A stretch of 50,424 bases of DNA from NCBI GenBank assembly GCA_045540015.1, contig JAZQGP010000038.1:1-50424 (forward strand). The letters are read 5' to 3'. Of the stretch, positions 1 through 8,281 are shown in pieces (position 1 is the stretch's first letter; every line of letters begins with the position of its first letter). The notes beneath the pieces are model-generated. The model did not search any database and was not told the origin of the DNA. It saw nothing but the letters and a program-made list of their open reading frames with translations. Both the position numbers and the translations under genes were made by a program. The DNA comes from UMGS1387 sp045540015. GTDB taxonomy: Bacteria > Bacillota > Clostridia > Oscillospirales > CAG-382.

Positions 1-1
1 C

Positions 2-310
2 ATAGATGTTTATGAAGCTATGGATATGTTTTTGCCCGGTATGTTTGCATATCGTTCAATTCTGGATGGCGGTGTGCCTAAAGAAATTCCGAATCTTCGT
101 GACAAATCCATCAGAGATTTATGGAGAGATGATACTGCATGCACCGATCCGAAAGTTGCAGGAGATATGCTGCTTCCTACTTTTTCAAAGGGAACACCTG
201 AAATAGATGATTCTGTTTACGAGTATATGAAAAAACTGTGGGATGAGGAGTGCCAAAAAGAAGAAGGAAACTACCGATCCAATGCATTTAAGCAGGGTAG
301 TAAAAAATAA
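2..310 (+). CDS. Gfo/Idh/MocA-like oxidoreductase, C-terminal part only
   Basis: The reading frame is open from the left edge of the window and ends with TAA at 308-310, so only about 102 C-terminal residues are present and the start is lost. The text resembles the end of Gfo/Idh/MocA family sugar dehydrogenases. It has a stretch about a repeated catalytic-domain face (YRSILDGG), then a segment of the type PNLRDKSIRDLWR and a charged C-terminal helix with a low-complexity tail. Members of this family oxidise or epimerise sugars and inositols with NAD(P). The nucleotide-binding half lies outside the window, so the assignment rests on recognising the C-terminal text. The gene lies in the same direction as the GH38 locus but is separated from it by a hairpin and a divergent regulator. 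Confidence 0.5.
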   Translation: MDVYEAMDMFLPGMFAYRSILDGGVPKEIPNLRDKSIRDLWRDDTACTDPKVAGDMLLPTFSKGTPEIDDSVYEYMKKLWDEECQKEEGNYRSNAFKQGSKK

Positions 311-314
311 ATAA

Positions 315-410
315 TTTTCAATAGCTTTCATCATATTTGTAAATGACCCGACTCGTGGTTATGGGATATTTATTGAAAATATGTTAGCTGAGGCGGAAAA
401 TATTGAATAG
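315..410 (+). pseudogene. possible gene remnant without a start codon
   Basis: After an in-frame stop at 312-314, a 31-codon frame runs to TAG at 408-410. Its last 22 residues begin NDPTRGYGIF and end in an amphipathic ENMLAEAENIE tail. This looks like the C-terminus of a real protein rather than chance translation. No start codon lies before residue 23, and it sits between the upstream gene and a terminator-like hairpin. One reading is that a deletion removed most of an older gene and left this tail. I do not recognise the parent family with certainty. Chance cannot be excluded in so short a frame. Confidence 0.3.
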
Positions 411-414
411 CTTA

Positions 415-449
415 ATGCTCACTTATATTAGATATAGGTGAGCATTTTA
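415..449 (+). terminator. rho-independent terminator-like hairpin
   Basis: ATGCTCAC at 415-422 pairs with GTGAGCAT at 438-445. The stem continues inward through AT and GT pairs, and TTTTAA follows. It would end transcripts from the left edge of the window before the convergent araC gene. Confidence 0.6.
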
Positions 450-518
450 ATATAAAAGAGAAAAACAAAAAGGTGATTATATAATTTTGGTCGGCATTAG
501 AATTATTCTTCAACGCAG

Positions 519-1331
519 TTATATGAATTCAACATCTTTTTTCAAAGATACACCACGATATTTTTTGTAGAGCTTTGTTAAATGACTGGAGTCGTAAAAA
601 CCAATTACCTCTGCAATTTCCTGTAAACTCATATTCATTTGGTAAAGTCTTTTAGCCTCGTTAAATCTCAATTCATTTCTGTAATCTATGGGTGATTTTC
701 TCATAATATCTGTGAATTTCTTTCTGAAATAGCTTTCGCTGAGATTGCAGAGCTTTGCATAATATCCCACATTGATGTTTTCTTTATAATGGTGTGTTAA
801 GAAGTCAATTGCAGGCTTTATTAGAGAGTAATCGCTTGATTTATGATTCCGGCTATTCAGTATCTTGTACAGAAGACCGTAAAGTAAAGATTTAATCTGT
901 AAAACGGAATGAGGCGATTTTGTCCACAGTTCAACAACTTCCAGAAAATCGTTTTTTACCGATCGTGTAATTCCATCTGTTTGCATGTATAGCTGTTGCT
1001 CAAAATCTATTATTTCGTTGTCATCTCCGAGCATGTCAAAGCAAATGTTGGCACCGGTACATTTCTCTGATTCTGCATTTACGGCATAGGTCAGATATTT
1101 TGTACCGTCTGGAATAAATACCATACTATCGGCTTTTACATAAAGTTCTTGAGAAGTTGTTTGGTAATATCTTGTACCGCTTAAACACAGATGAATCATA
1201 CATTTTGTTCTGCCGCGAGAAAGATAGTTGATTCTTGAACTTGAACTGTCGGAATAAGAAAGGCTGTAAGTTTCAATGTTTTTTAGATTGAATTCAATAT
1301 GCGGCAATTGATCGAGTGCGATTTTAAACAT
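519..1331 (-). CDS. AraC-family transcriptional regulator (beside GH38)
   Basis: This 270-residue protein has an N-terminal sensor region of about 165 residues and a C-terminal AraC double helix-turn-helix (about residues 170-265). Features of the DNA-binding part include NLSESYFRKKF in the first HTH and the second-HTH text SLQEIAEVIGFYDSSHLTKLYKK, typical of the family. The start is supported by GGAGTG seven bases before ATG on the minus strand. It is transcribed away from the GH38 gene across about 165 bp, the usual arrangement for an AraC activator of a glycan-use gene. The mannosidase promoter has a good -10 but no clear -35, which fits activator dependence. The ligand is unknown; mannose-containing oligosaccharides are a guess from the neighbour. 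Confidence 0.9.
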   Translation of the reverse strand: MFKIALDQLPHIEFNLKNIETYSLSYSDSSSSRINYLSRGRTKCMIHLCLSGTRYYQTTSQELYVKADSMVFIPDGTKYLTYAVNAESEKCTGANICFDMLGDDNEIIDFEQQLYMQTDGITRSVKNDFLEVVELWTKSPHSVLQIKSLLYGLLYKILNSRNHKSSDYSLIKPAIDFLTHHYKENINVGYYAKLCNLSESYFRKKFTDIMRKSPIDYRNELRFNEAKRLYQMNMSLQEIAEVIGFYDSSHLTKLYKKYRGVSLKKDVEFI

Positions 1332-1451
1332 ATAATCACTCCATGTATTATTTGTTTTATAATTATAACAAATATTAAAATAAAACTCAATATATAAAAA
1401 TTGAATTTTACAATTATAAAGTCAAATATTACATAGCTTTTGATGTTTAAT

Positions 1452-1463
1452 CATTGTATAATG
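1452..1463 (+). promoter_or_regulatory. -10 region of the GH38 gene inside a 12-mer shared with the second GH99-like gene
   Basis: TATAAT at 1457-1462 lies in CATTGTATAATG, which has CATT/AATG arms. No good -35 hexamer is found 16-18 bp upstream, so the promoter probably needs an activator. The identical 12-mer occurs at 41602-41613 upstream of the second GH99-like gene, at a similar distance from its ATG. Confidence 0.45.
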
Positions 1464-1498
1464 CAGTCAGATACATTGTATATCGGAGGGAATTTGAT

Positions 1499-4057
1499 AT
1501 GAAAGTTTTTTATGCCATATCGACACATTGGGACAGAGAATGGTACAAGCCGTTTCAAGGTTTTCGCTATGATTTGGTTAAGGTTGTTGATAAGCTTATT
1601 GAGGCGCTGGAAGACGGGGCAATTGATGTTTTTACTTTTGACGGTCAGTCCATTGTAATTGAAGATTACTTACAAATAAAGCCTTATAATAAAGAGCGTA
1701 TAATACAACTTATAAAAAATAACAAATTAAAGATAGGACCCTGGTATGTAATGCCGGATGAACTTCTTGTTTCAGGTGAAAGTCTAATTAAAAATTTTAT
1801 AATCGGAAAGAAAACAGCTGAGAAATTTGGTGGAACTCCATGGAAATACGGTTATATGAACGACATCTTCGGACATATAGCGCAAATGCCTCAGCTCCTT
1901 TCAGATATGGGAATAAGATGCGCATATCTTGGCAGAGGAGTAGATAAAACTGCACCAAACGACACAAATTTTATATGGGAATCTCCCGATGGAAGTAAGT
2001 GTTACGGTTACAAAGAAACGTACGTATGCTTCAGTAATGATTTTACATCAAATTCCTGTACCGAAGAAGCTGCTGTAAAATATCTTGAAAATCAGACTGA
2101 CAGCACAGGTATTGTCATAATGCACTATACAAATGATCATTTGCCTGTTGACGATAATACCTTTAAGTTTGAAAATGTAAAAAACAATCTAATCAAGCGC
2201 TATGATGTAGTAGAAGGTCTTGAACATATCGGTGAATATATAGATGAATTCGAAAATACGCTTAAGATAAAAAAAGGCGAGTTAATTACAACTGCCAAAA
2301 CCTCTGCGCAATTGCGTGCTGTTACAAATTCTATATCGAGCTATTATCCTTTAAAGAGAGAAAATGATATTTGTCAGGATATACTTGAAAATAAGCTTTC
2401 TCCCATGTTAGCAATGGCGAAAATTGCAGGAATAGATTTTGACCTTGAATTTTATGATCTTGCTTATCAATATTTACTTAAAAATCAACCTCACGATTCC
2501 ATATGCGGTTGTTCTTGCGACGTTGTACATGAAGATATGAAATACAGGTATTCACAGATTCATTCTATTTATGATGCAATGAGATATGAATATGTTTCTA
2601 AGACTTCTGTAGAGTACAACCGCAGTAAAGAATTCTGTATTGAAGTTCAGAATTTCGAGCCTTTTGATTTTGACGGTGTCTTTATTACTGACATTCGCTT
2701 CAATAAGGACTGGGGATGCAAGGTGTCTGATAATTCCAGATATCAGTATATAAACGGTTTTGATATCCTTGACGATAACGGTAATAAAGTTCCTTATCAG
2801 ATTATTGATATCGAGAACAATTATGTTGATACATACAAGCCATATGCACCGTCTACTAACAGATATACCGTTGCAATTAAATCAAAGCTTCACTCCTTCG
2901 GAGGCACCGTATTTAAAATTGTACCGGGTAATAAACCTTGTTTTACTAATTATTATTCGGACGGCGACCTTGTTGCAGAAAATGAATACTTATTTGTTGA
3001 AATAGCAAATAACGGAAGTGTGAAACTAACTGATAAGCACACCGGTATGGTTTATGAAAACTTAAATGTATTTATTGATGATGGTGAAATGGGCAACGGA
3101 TGGTTCTCCGATCGTCCTATGTCTAATGACATTTTAGTTTCTTCAAAGGGGGGCAGTGCCCAAATAGAAATAATTAATAACGGACCGTTGCTTAGAACTT
3201 TCAGAATAACAAAAAGACTTAATATTCCGCAAAGCGCACATTATAGCAATTATACAAGATCTGCAGAAAGAACGGAGATTAAGATTGTAACAGAAGTGTC
3301 GCTTAAAGCGGGCAGTAAAAATGTTGAATTTGAAACAACAGTCTATAATAACGCATGCGACCACCGCCTTCGTGTTGAATTTCCGACAGGAATTGAAGGT
3401 GATTATTACTATTCCTCACAGGCGTTTACGTTTATAGAAAGAAAAAGAGGAATAACAGAAGAGGGGGCAGCTTTCTATGAAGTCGAGCCTTATGAAAAGA
3501 ATACCGGCGGAATAGCTGTTGTTAAAAATTCGGAATACGGATTGTCTTTTATAGGCAAAGAAGGTTTTCATGAATGTGCAGTAAGTAAAAACGGCGTTAT
3601 AGCTGTTACAATGCTCAGAAGTTTTGGCAGAACCATGTTTAACAGCAACACTAAGAATGAAAAAGCCCAGCTTATAGGTGAACATAAATTCAGATATGCA
3701 ATATCAACTGAAACCAATTTTGCAAATCTCTGTGAAACAAGAAAATGCATAAGTAACAATTATGATAATGTTTTCACTTTACTTGAAAAGAAATCCTATA
3801 GCCTTGTTGATGTTGAGGGCAATATTACCACGAGTATTATTAAACCATCAGAAAACAAAAAAGGAATTGTTATTAGAATTTACAATCCCACTGATAAATG
3901 TGAAGAGACTGTCGTCAAGTTTGCCTTTGGAGTTCAAAATGCTAAACTTGTAAATATCCTTGAAGAAGAAATTTCGGCACTTACTGTAAAAGATAACTCT
4001 GTGATAATTTCGGTTTCACCTCATAAAATTGTATCTGTATATGTGGAAAAAATCTGA
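1499..4057 (+). CDS. GH38 alpha-mannosidase
   Basis: This 852-residue protein is a family GH38 retaining alpha-mannosidase that removes alpha-linked mannose from oligosaccharides. The HWDREW motif (H10, D12) opens the catalytic barrel. NDIFGH carries the expected nucleophile at D122, and the conserved zinc/substrate motif HDSICGCS starts at H332. The middle and C-terminal thirds are the beta-sandwich domains of the family. ATG at 1499 is chosen because GGAGGG lies about eight bases before it; a TTG further upstream in frame has no ribosome site. No signal peptide is present, so it should act in the cytoplasm on imported mannosides. It is divergent from an AraC gene and followed by AraM-like and RpiB-like genes. 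The family is clear; the exact linkage preference is not. Confidence 0.93.
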   Translation: MKVFYAISTHWDREWYKPFQGFRYDLVKVVDKLIEALEDGAIDVFTFDGQSIVIEDYLQIKPYNKERIIQLIKNNKLKIGPWYVMPDELLVSGESLIKNFIIGKKTAEKFGGTPWKYGYMNDIFGHIAQMPQLLSDMGIRCAYLGRGVDKTAPNDTNFIWESPDGSKCYGYKETYVCFSNDFTSNSCTEEAAVKYLENQTDSTGIVIMHYTNDHLPVDDNTFKFENVKNNLIKRYDVVEGLEHIGEYIDEFENTLKIKKGELITTAKTSAQLRAVTNSISSYYPLKRENDICQDILENKLSPMLAMAKIAGIDFDLEFYDLAYQYLLKNQPHDSICGCSCDVVHEDMKYRYSQIHSIYDAMRYEYVSKTSVEYNRSKEFCIEVQNFEPFDFDGVFITDIRFNKDWGCKVSDNSRYQYINGFDILDDNGNKVPYQIIDIENNYVDTYKPYAPSTNRYTVAIKSKLHSFGGTVFKIVPGNKPCFTNYYSDGDLVAENEYLFVEIANNGSVKLTDKHTGMVYENLNVFIDDGEMGNGWFSDRPMSNDILVSSKGGSAQIEIINNGPLLRTFRITKRLNIPQSAHYSNYTRSAERTEIKIVTEVSLKAGSKNVEFETTVYNNACDHRLRVEFPTGIEGDYYYSSQAFTFIERKRGITEEGAAFYEVEPYEKNTGGIAVVKNSEYGLSFIGKEGFHECAVSKNGVIAVTMLRSFGRTMFNSNTKNEKAQLIGEHKFRYAISTETNFANLCETRKCISNNYDNVFTLLEKKSYSLVDVEGNITTSIIKPSENKKGIVIRIYNPTDKCEETVVKFAFGVQNAKLVNILEEEISALTVKDNSVIISVSPHKIVSVYVEKI

Positions 4058-4109
4058 AAAGAACTAAATTATACAGGATAATAGAATAAATTAAATTTGT
4101 AATATATAC

Positions 4110-4137
4110 TTGATTTTTCTGTTTTGTGTAGTATAAT
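4110..4137 (+). promoter_or_regulatory. sigma-A-like promoter of the araM-like gene
   Basis: TTGATT at 4110-4115 and TATAAT at 4132-4137 are separated by 16 bp. The predicted start is about 20 bases before the AAGGAGG ribosome site of the dehydrogenase gene, so the araM-rpiB pair can be expressed apart from GH38. Confidence 0.6.
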
Positions 4138-4165
4138 GTATTTAGATTTTTTTAAGGAGGATATT

Positions 4166-5344
4166 ATGAACGAGATTCTTAATGTCGGTATTAATGAAAT
4201 GCCGAAAATGAAATTTGAGTGCTCCTGCGGAAGGGAACATGAGTTTTCCGTTAATGCAATGTCTATAGGAAAAGGTGTTATTAAAGATATTGTAAAAATG
4301 GCTGAACCTTTCAAGGACGGTAAGATTCTGGTTGTATTTGACAGCAATACATATAAGGTTGCCGGAGAAAATGTTGCAGAGCTTCTAAAGCAAAACGGTT
4401 TTAATGTAAAAGAACTGTTATTTGATTGCGGAAACGATATCCTTATTCCCGACGAAAAAACTCTCGGAAGAATTATTCAGGAGCAGGACCTTGATGTTAA
4501 GCTTATGATTGCAGTCGGTTCGGGTGTATTAAATGACTCGGTTAAGTTTATTACGTCAAGAACAAATCTCCCTTATATAATTGTTGCAACAGCACCTTCT
4601 ATGGACGGTTATGTTTCTGACGGTGCGCCGATTATTTCTGGAGGATATAAGTATTCTCCTCAGGCACACTTTGCTTATGGCGTGATTGGAGATACTGATG
4701 TACTTGAAACTGCGCCTTTTGACCTTATTCAGGCTGGCTTTGGCGATGTAGTGGGCAAGATTACTGCTATTGCTGACTGGGACCTTGCGGTTAAAGAAAA
4801 AGGCGATTACAGATGTGACACATGTGTTACTCTTGTTGAAAATGCACTTGATAAGTGTTTCAAGTCCGCAGATGGCATAAAGAACAGAGATGCAGAGTCA
4901 CTGAAAGCGCTTTTTGAAGCACTTACTCTTACCGGAGTTGCAATGGCACTCATAAATATTTCGCGTCCGGCGTCGGGTGCTGAGCATATGCTTTCTCACT
5001 ATTGGGAAATGGATTATATTGCTCGCGGGCTTAATCCCATACATCACGGTATACAGGTCGGTATTGCAACCGTTATTATTGCACGTTACTTTGAAGAGCT
5101 TGCTGATGTATTGCCGGAAGGCGTAAAGGAAAAGTGTCCTTCTTATACCGAAATTGAAAGACTGCTGAAAATTGTCGGGGCACCGACAAGCCCGAAGGAA
5201 GTCGGAATCGATAAAGAGCTCTTTTACCAAAGTCTTGTAAAAAGCAGAACAGTTCGTCCGAGATATTCGATTCTGCAGTTTGCTCATGAAAAGGGAATGG
5301 GTGAAAAGATTGCCCGGAAAATAACTCAGGAAATATACGGTTGA
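4166..5344 (+). CDS. sn-glycerol-1-phosphate dehydrogenase family protein (AraM/EgsA type)
   Basis: This 392-residue protein belongs to the iron-type alcohol dehydrogenase superfamily, AraM/EgsA branch. Known members reduce dihydroxyacetone phosphate to sn-glycerol-1-phosphate with NAD(P)H. Visible signatures are VGSGVLNDSVKF (nucleotide-binding GGG-like loop), APSMDGYVSDGAP, GDVVGKITAIADW with the metal-binding aspartate region, SGAEHMLSHYWE, and LNPIHHGIQVG with metal-binding histidines. A Cys-rich N-terminus (CSCGREH) is present. The start ATG at 4166 follows AAGGAGG. The next gene, an RpiB/LacAB-like isomerase, begins just 14 bases after the stop, so they are probably one transcript. Members next to sugar genes may act on other sugar phosphates, so the substrate here is uncertain. 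Confidence 0.85.
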   Translation: MNEILNVGINEMPKMKFECSCGREHEFSVNAMSIGKGVIKDIVKMAEPFKDGKILVVFDSNTYKVAGENVAELLKQNGFNVKELLFDCGNDILIPDEKTLGRIIQEQDLDVKLMIAVGSGVLNDSVKFITSRTNLPYIIVATAPSMDGYVSDGAPIISGGYKYSPQAHFAYGVIGDTDVLETAPFDLIQAGFGDVVGKITAIADWDLAVKEKGDYRCDTCVTLVENALDKCFKSADGIKNRDAESLKALFEALTLTGVAMALINISRPASGAEHMLSHYWEMDYIARGLNPIHHGIQVGIATVIIARYFEELADVLPEGVKEKCPSYTEIERLLKIVGAPTSPKEVGIDKELFYQSLVKSRTVRPRYSILQFAHEKGMGEKIARKITQEIYG

Positions 5345-5358
5345 AAGGAAAAATAATT

Positions 5359-5796
5359 ATGAGAATAGCATTCGGAAGCGACCCTAATGCAACAGATTTT
5401 AAAAAGGTACTTATGGAGTACACAAAGCAGCTCGGATATGAAGTTTTTGATTTGGGCTCTGATGACCCTATTTACGCTAATGTAGCAATTGAATGTGCAA
5501 AAGCCGTAGCAAACAAAGAGTATGACAGAGGAATACTTCTTTGCGGAACCGGTATAGGCGTTTCTATTGCGGCAAACAAAGTAAAGGGCGCATACGCAGC
5601 TTGTGTACACGATATTTATCAGGCACAGAGAGCACAGCTTTCAAACAACGCAAACATTATAACCATGGGAGCACAGGTTGTCGGTATTGAGCTTGCAAAA
5701 TGTATGGTAAAGGAATACCTCAGCTTGACGTATGATCCCAATAGCCGTTCTAAGGATAAGGTAGATAGAATCACCGAATTTGAAAATGCCCAATAA
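5359..5796 (+). CDS. RpiB/LacA/LacB family sugar-phosphate isomerase
   Basis: This 145-residue protein matches the size and fold of ribose-5-phosphate isomerase B and the galactose-6-phosphate isomerase subunits. The active-site loop CGTGIGVSIAANK is intact, including the catalytic cysteine. The N-terminal loop reads FGSDPNATDFKK, where classical RpiB has a GxDHAG-type sequence; it is nearer the LacB/tetrulose-phosphate isomerase branch. This suggests a substrate other than ribose 5-phosphate. The start ATG at 5359 follows GAAAGGAA. It lies directly after the AraM-like gene, so the pair may interconvert and reduce a short sugar phosphate. That pairing is inference. Confidence 0.85.
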   Translation: MRIAFGSDPNATDFKKVLMEYTKQLGYEVFDLGSDDPIYANVAIECAKAVANKEYDRGILLCGTGIGVSIAANKVKGAYAACVHDIYQAQRAQLSNNANIITMGAQVVGIELAKCMVKEYLSLTYDPNSRSKDKVDRITEFENAQ

Positions 5797-5933
5797 GACA
5801 TATTGATTTAAGAAGAATAATAAGAAGAAACAGATATATGTAGTATAAGAGCGGTTTTTGGTAGAAAATTAATTAAATAGTATTGATGTCTCTGCATAAG
5901 ACTTTTTGCAAAGAAATGCGACAAAATATGCTC

Positions 5934-5962
5934 TTGACAAATGATGTAAGTCAGTGTATCAT
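5934..5962 (+). promoter_or_regulatory. orphan sigma-A-like promoter
   Basis: TTGACA at 5934-5939 and TATCAT at 5957-5962 are separated by exactly 17 bp, a near-consensus promoter pointing right. No plus-strand gene follows for about 1.5 kb. A hairpin with a T-run follows within 50 bp, and the carboxypeptidase beyond it is on the minus strand. Confidence 0.55.
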
Positions 5963-5979
5963 AATCTTATATTATATAT

Positions 5980-6019
5980 AGCAAACGGACGGCTTTTAGC
6001 CGTCCGTTAAGTGCTTTTT
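5980..6019. terminator. strong hairpin between rpiB-like gene and carboxypeptidase
   Basis: AACGGACGGC at 5984-5993 pairs perfectly with GCCGTCCGTT at 5999-6008 around a five-base loop. AGCA at 5980-5983 can also pair with TGCT at 6012-6015 over a small bulge, followed by TTTT. This makes it a plausible plus-strand terminator. It may also serve the convergent carboxypeptidase gene, though the minus-strand T-run is poor. Confidence 0.65.
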
Positions 6020-6051
6020 ATAGGGATTGACGTATTTTGTCGAGCAAATTA

Positions 6052-7371
6052 TCAGTTGTACTGTTCCATATATTCTTCAAGACATAAGCCTTGCTGCATT
6101 ATCTTTTGCGCATGATATCTTCCGACAAATCTGTAATGCCACGGCTCAAACATGATTCCCGTAATATCCGTTTTGTCCTTGGGATAACGGAGAATGAATC
6201 CGAAATCTGCACAGTGAGAATAAAGCCACTTATATGCATCTTTGCTTGCAAAAGCGGTAGATGCCGCCGAAAGATTATGAAGGTCTGCACATAGTCCGCT
6301 CTGGTGTTCACTTGTGCCGGGACGAGTAATTGCAGTTGCCGCAACCTCTTCGGCTCTGTCGCCGTATTTTGGTCTGTTAAGGGCAACCTCATTGTTGAAC
6401 AGAGTTGACTGGTATTCGTAGCTTCTGTAGCCGCTTGTTACAGTGACATCTGTATATCCTGCAGCATACATTTCCTTAAACATTGCTTCAAGCGACATTG
6501 CGGCTGCTTTTCTCATTTTTTGGTAAGCTCTGTCGGAGCGTGTGTTTTTTACGTCAATAAGGTCCTCGGGTACATAGTCGGAGGAAAGACTGTTCTCGGT
6601 GTTTACAAGGAAGAGATACTCATCTTTGTTTTCGGGGTTCATGTATTCTTCGTATTCGGATAAATCCGTTGTAAACATTGTGTTTTCGTACTGAACTCCG
6701 GCAATCTTTTCAGCTCTTACAGAGAGATTCGTGCTCTTGCAGACAAAGCTGAGTTTTTCGGGCAAAGATATAAAAAGCTTTCTTCCGGAGCCTCGACCGG
6801 AGAACGAGACTTTTGCATTTTCAACATATCTGTCAAAGAAGCTTTGGGGTACAAATAACTGCCCTTCGGAAAAGTATGTCGGATTTGAAAGACTGATGTA
6901 ATTGCCGTTGATGCTTACTGCATTGCTACCGACAGAAAAGGTGGCACTGTCTGTGTCTGAAAGTGAAAGTGTCATGTGTTTTACATCACCGGTAAGCCTT
7001 GTTCCGAAGTTTTTTGTGAGAGAACTGAGTGAAATGTAGTGCTCTGCATTTCTGTAGGAATACAATCCTTTATCGAGTTCTAAACTTTCTTCAGACAATG
7101 TCGGGCTTTCAATAATAACAGGGCAAGAGCTGTCCGCGTTTGTTTTATTAAAATCATAGTTTATAAAAATAAATAATGCACTAAGAGCAATTGCAAGACC
7201 GATAAAGGAAAACACCGTAACGGAAACTGTTTTTTGAATAAAAGCATGAATTTTTTTGTCACGTATTGCTTTTCTTCTGCGTTTTTCTTCCTCATATAAA
7301 GCACGCTGACGGGCTTTTCTCTCATTTATATTGTTTTGATTGTTAGGCTTTCTGTTGTATCCGTTATTCAT
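6052..7371 (-). CDS. D-alanyl-D-alanine carboxypeptidase, VanY/M15B type, with stalk-like domain
   Basis: This 439-residue protein has a basic cytoplasmic N-terminus of about 45 residues, one membrane segment (about 48-70), then an extracellular beta domain resembling the copper-amine-oxidase-N stalk fold (about 85-205). A C-terminal M15B zinc peptidase domain follows (about 250-430). The zinc ligands are H356 and D363 in SEHQSGLCAD and H412 in EPWHY, with E409 as the catalytic acid. Such enzymes trim the terminal D-alanine from peptidoglycan stem peptides outside the membrane. It is a single gene read against its neighbours. No van regulatory genes lie nearby, so a role in cell-wall remodelling is more likely than glycopeptide resistance. 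Confidence 0.9.
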   Translation of the reverse strand: MNNGYNRKPNNQNNINERKARQRALYEEEKRRRKAIRDKKIHAFIQKTVSVTVFSFIGLAIALSALFIFINYDFNKTNADSSCPVIIESPTLSEESLELDKGLYSYRNAEHYISLSSLTKNFGTRLTGDVKHMTLSLSDTDSATFSVGSNAVSINGNYISLSNPTYFSEGQLFVPQSFFDRYVENAKVSFSGRGSGRKLFISLPEKLSFVCKSTNLSVRAEKIAGVQYENTMFTTDLSEYEEYMNPENKDEYLFLVNTENSLSSDYVPEDLIDVKNTRSDRAYQKMRKAAAMSLEAMFKEMYAAGYTDVTVTSGYRSYEYQSTLFNNEVALNRPKYGDRAEEVAATAITRPGTSEHQSGLCADLHNLSAASTAFASKDAYKWLYSHCADFGFILRYPKDKTDITGIMFEPWHYRFVGRYHAQKIMQQGLCLEEYMEQYN

Positions 7372-7469
7372 TTACTGCACCTTTTATAAATATATTTAAA
7401 TGTGTTTGTATAAGTATACCACATACAGAAAAAATAATAAAGTACTTTTTATAAAAAAGGAGCAGAATT

Positions 7470-7658
7470 ATGAAAAAAGATTTTCATTATCGACTAAGAC
7501 AGTGTTCTGATTTTGATGACAGACCAATTCCAGAGCTTGAAGATAATCTATACAGTGATGCTTCTTGTACGGAAATTTACAGTACAAAAGATTACAAGAG
7601 TAAACAAAACAAATCACATAAAAAGTTTGAAATAGTTAAAAATAATGAGATTGATTAA
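7470..7658 (+). CDS. small hypothetical protein, 62 residues
   Basis: The frame starts at ATG 7470 with AAAAAGGAGC directly upstream, a good ribosome site. The product is highly charged and hydrophilic, has one CysxxPhe-type N-terminal region and a lysine-rich C-terminal third, and shows no membrane segment. I do not recognise it. It lies between the divergent carboxypeptidase gene and the CtsR-controlled promoter, and could be a separate small gene. The ribosome site and the spacing support it, but coding status is not proven. Confidence 0.5.
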   Translation: MKKDFHYRLRQCSDFDDRPIPELEDNLYSDASCTEIYSTKDYKSKQNKSHKKFEIVKNNEID

Positions 7659-7693
7659 GAAAATGCAAGAAAACACTATAAAATGTGCGTGAA

Positions 7694-7767
7694 TTTGACT
7701 TTAACTGACTTTGACTATCTTTGACTTACGAATTATAATATATACACAAAGGTCAAATAAAGTCTAA
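7694..7767 (+). promoter_or_regulatory. CtsR operator array over the ctsR promoter
   Basis: The promoter is TTGACT at 7711-7716 and TATAAT at 7734-7739, spaced by 17 bp. Three TTTGACT heptads (the CtsR half-site read on the other strand) stand at 7694-7700, 7710-7716 and 7720-7726. The last two form a classical tandem pair with a 3-bp spacer and include the -35. A second pair in the opposite orientation, GGTCAAA at 7751-7757 and AGTCTAA at 7761-7767 with one mismatch, covers the start region. This predicts autorepression of the heat-shock operon by CtsR. Confidence 0.9.
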
Positions 7768-7787
7768 AATGAAGGCGAGGGATTACC

Positions 7788-8255
7788 GTGGGAAATCCGT
7801 TAACAGAACAGATTGCACGAATAATAGAACAAATGATAGAAGAAAACGGAGGACAGCTTGAGCTCCAGAGGAATAAGCTGGCAGGCGATGTGGGATGTGT
7901 TCCCAGTCAGATAAACTATGTTATCACATCAAGATTCAATACCAATCGCGGTTATATTGTTGAAAGCAGAAGAGGCGGCGGTGGTTTTGTCAGAATTACC
8001 AAGATAAATTTTGACAGCAAAAACTCTTTTCTCATGCACCTGCTGTGTGCAGTAGGAGAAAGTGTGGACGAGCTTTCGGCACGCGGTCTTGCGATGTCCC
8101 TTTACGATAACTCGCTTGTTACGCAAAGAGAGCTTAGTCTCTTGTATGCAGTGATGTCAGAAAGAGCGCTCTCCATGTCGGGAGATGCTCAAAGACGTGC
8201 TGCTGTTCGCGCTGATATTTTAAAATCCTTTATACTAACCTTAAAAAACAGTTGA
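7788..8255 (+). CDS. ctsR: CtsR, repressor of class III heat-shock genes
   Basis: This 155-residue protein is the CtsR repressor. The N-terminal winged HTH (about residues 1-70) contains GCVPSQINYVITSRF and the glycine-rich heat-sensing wing RRGGGGFVRI. The C-terminal dimerisation domain follows. It starts with GTG at 7788 behind a GGCGAGGG purine run. It binds tandem heptads, which are found just upstream, and so controls its own operon. Arginine phosphorylation by McsB and removal by ClpC/ClpP are the known ways the repressor is relieved in related bacteria. It is the first gene of the ctsR-mcsA-mcsB-clpC operon. Confidence 0.96.
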   Translation: MGNPLTEQIARIIEQMIEENGGQLELQRNKLAGDVGCVPSQINYVITSRFNTNRGYIVESRRGGGGFVRITKINFDSKNSFLMHLLCAVGESVDELSARGLAMSLYDNSLVTQRELSLLYAVMSERALSMSGDAQRRAAVRADILKSFILTLKNS

Positions 8256-8281
8256 CTTAAATACAGAAAGGAAGAATAAAT

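Noticed and set aside
1454..1498. Upstream TTG start for the GH38 gene
   Set aside because: It would place the -10 box and ribosome site inside the coding region; ATG 1499 has GGAGGG at the right distance.
6052..7371. Glycopeptide resistance locus
   Set aside because: Only a VanY-type peptidase is present; no vanR/S, vanH, vanX or D-Ala-D-Lac ligase lies nearby.
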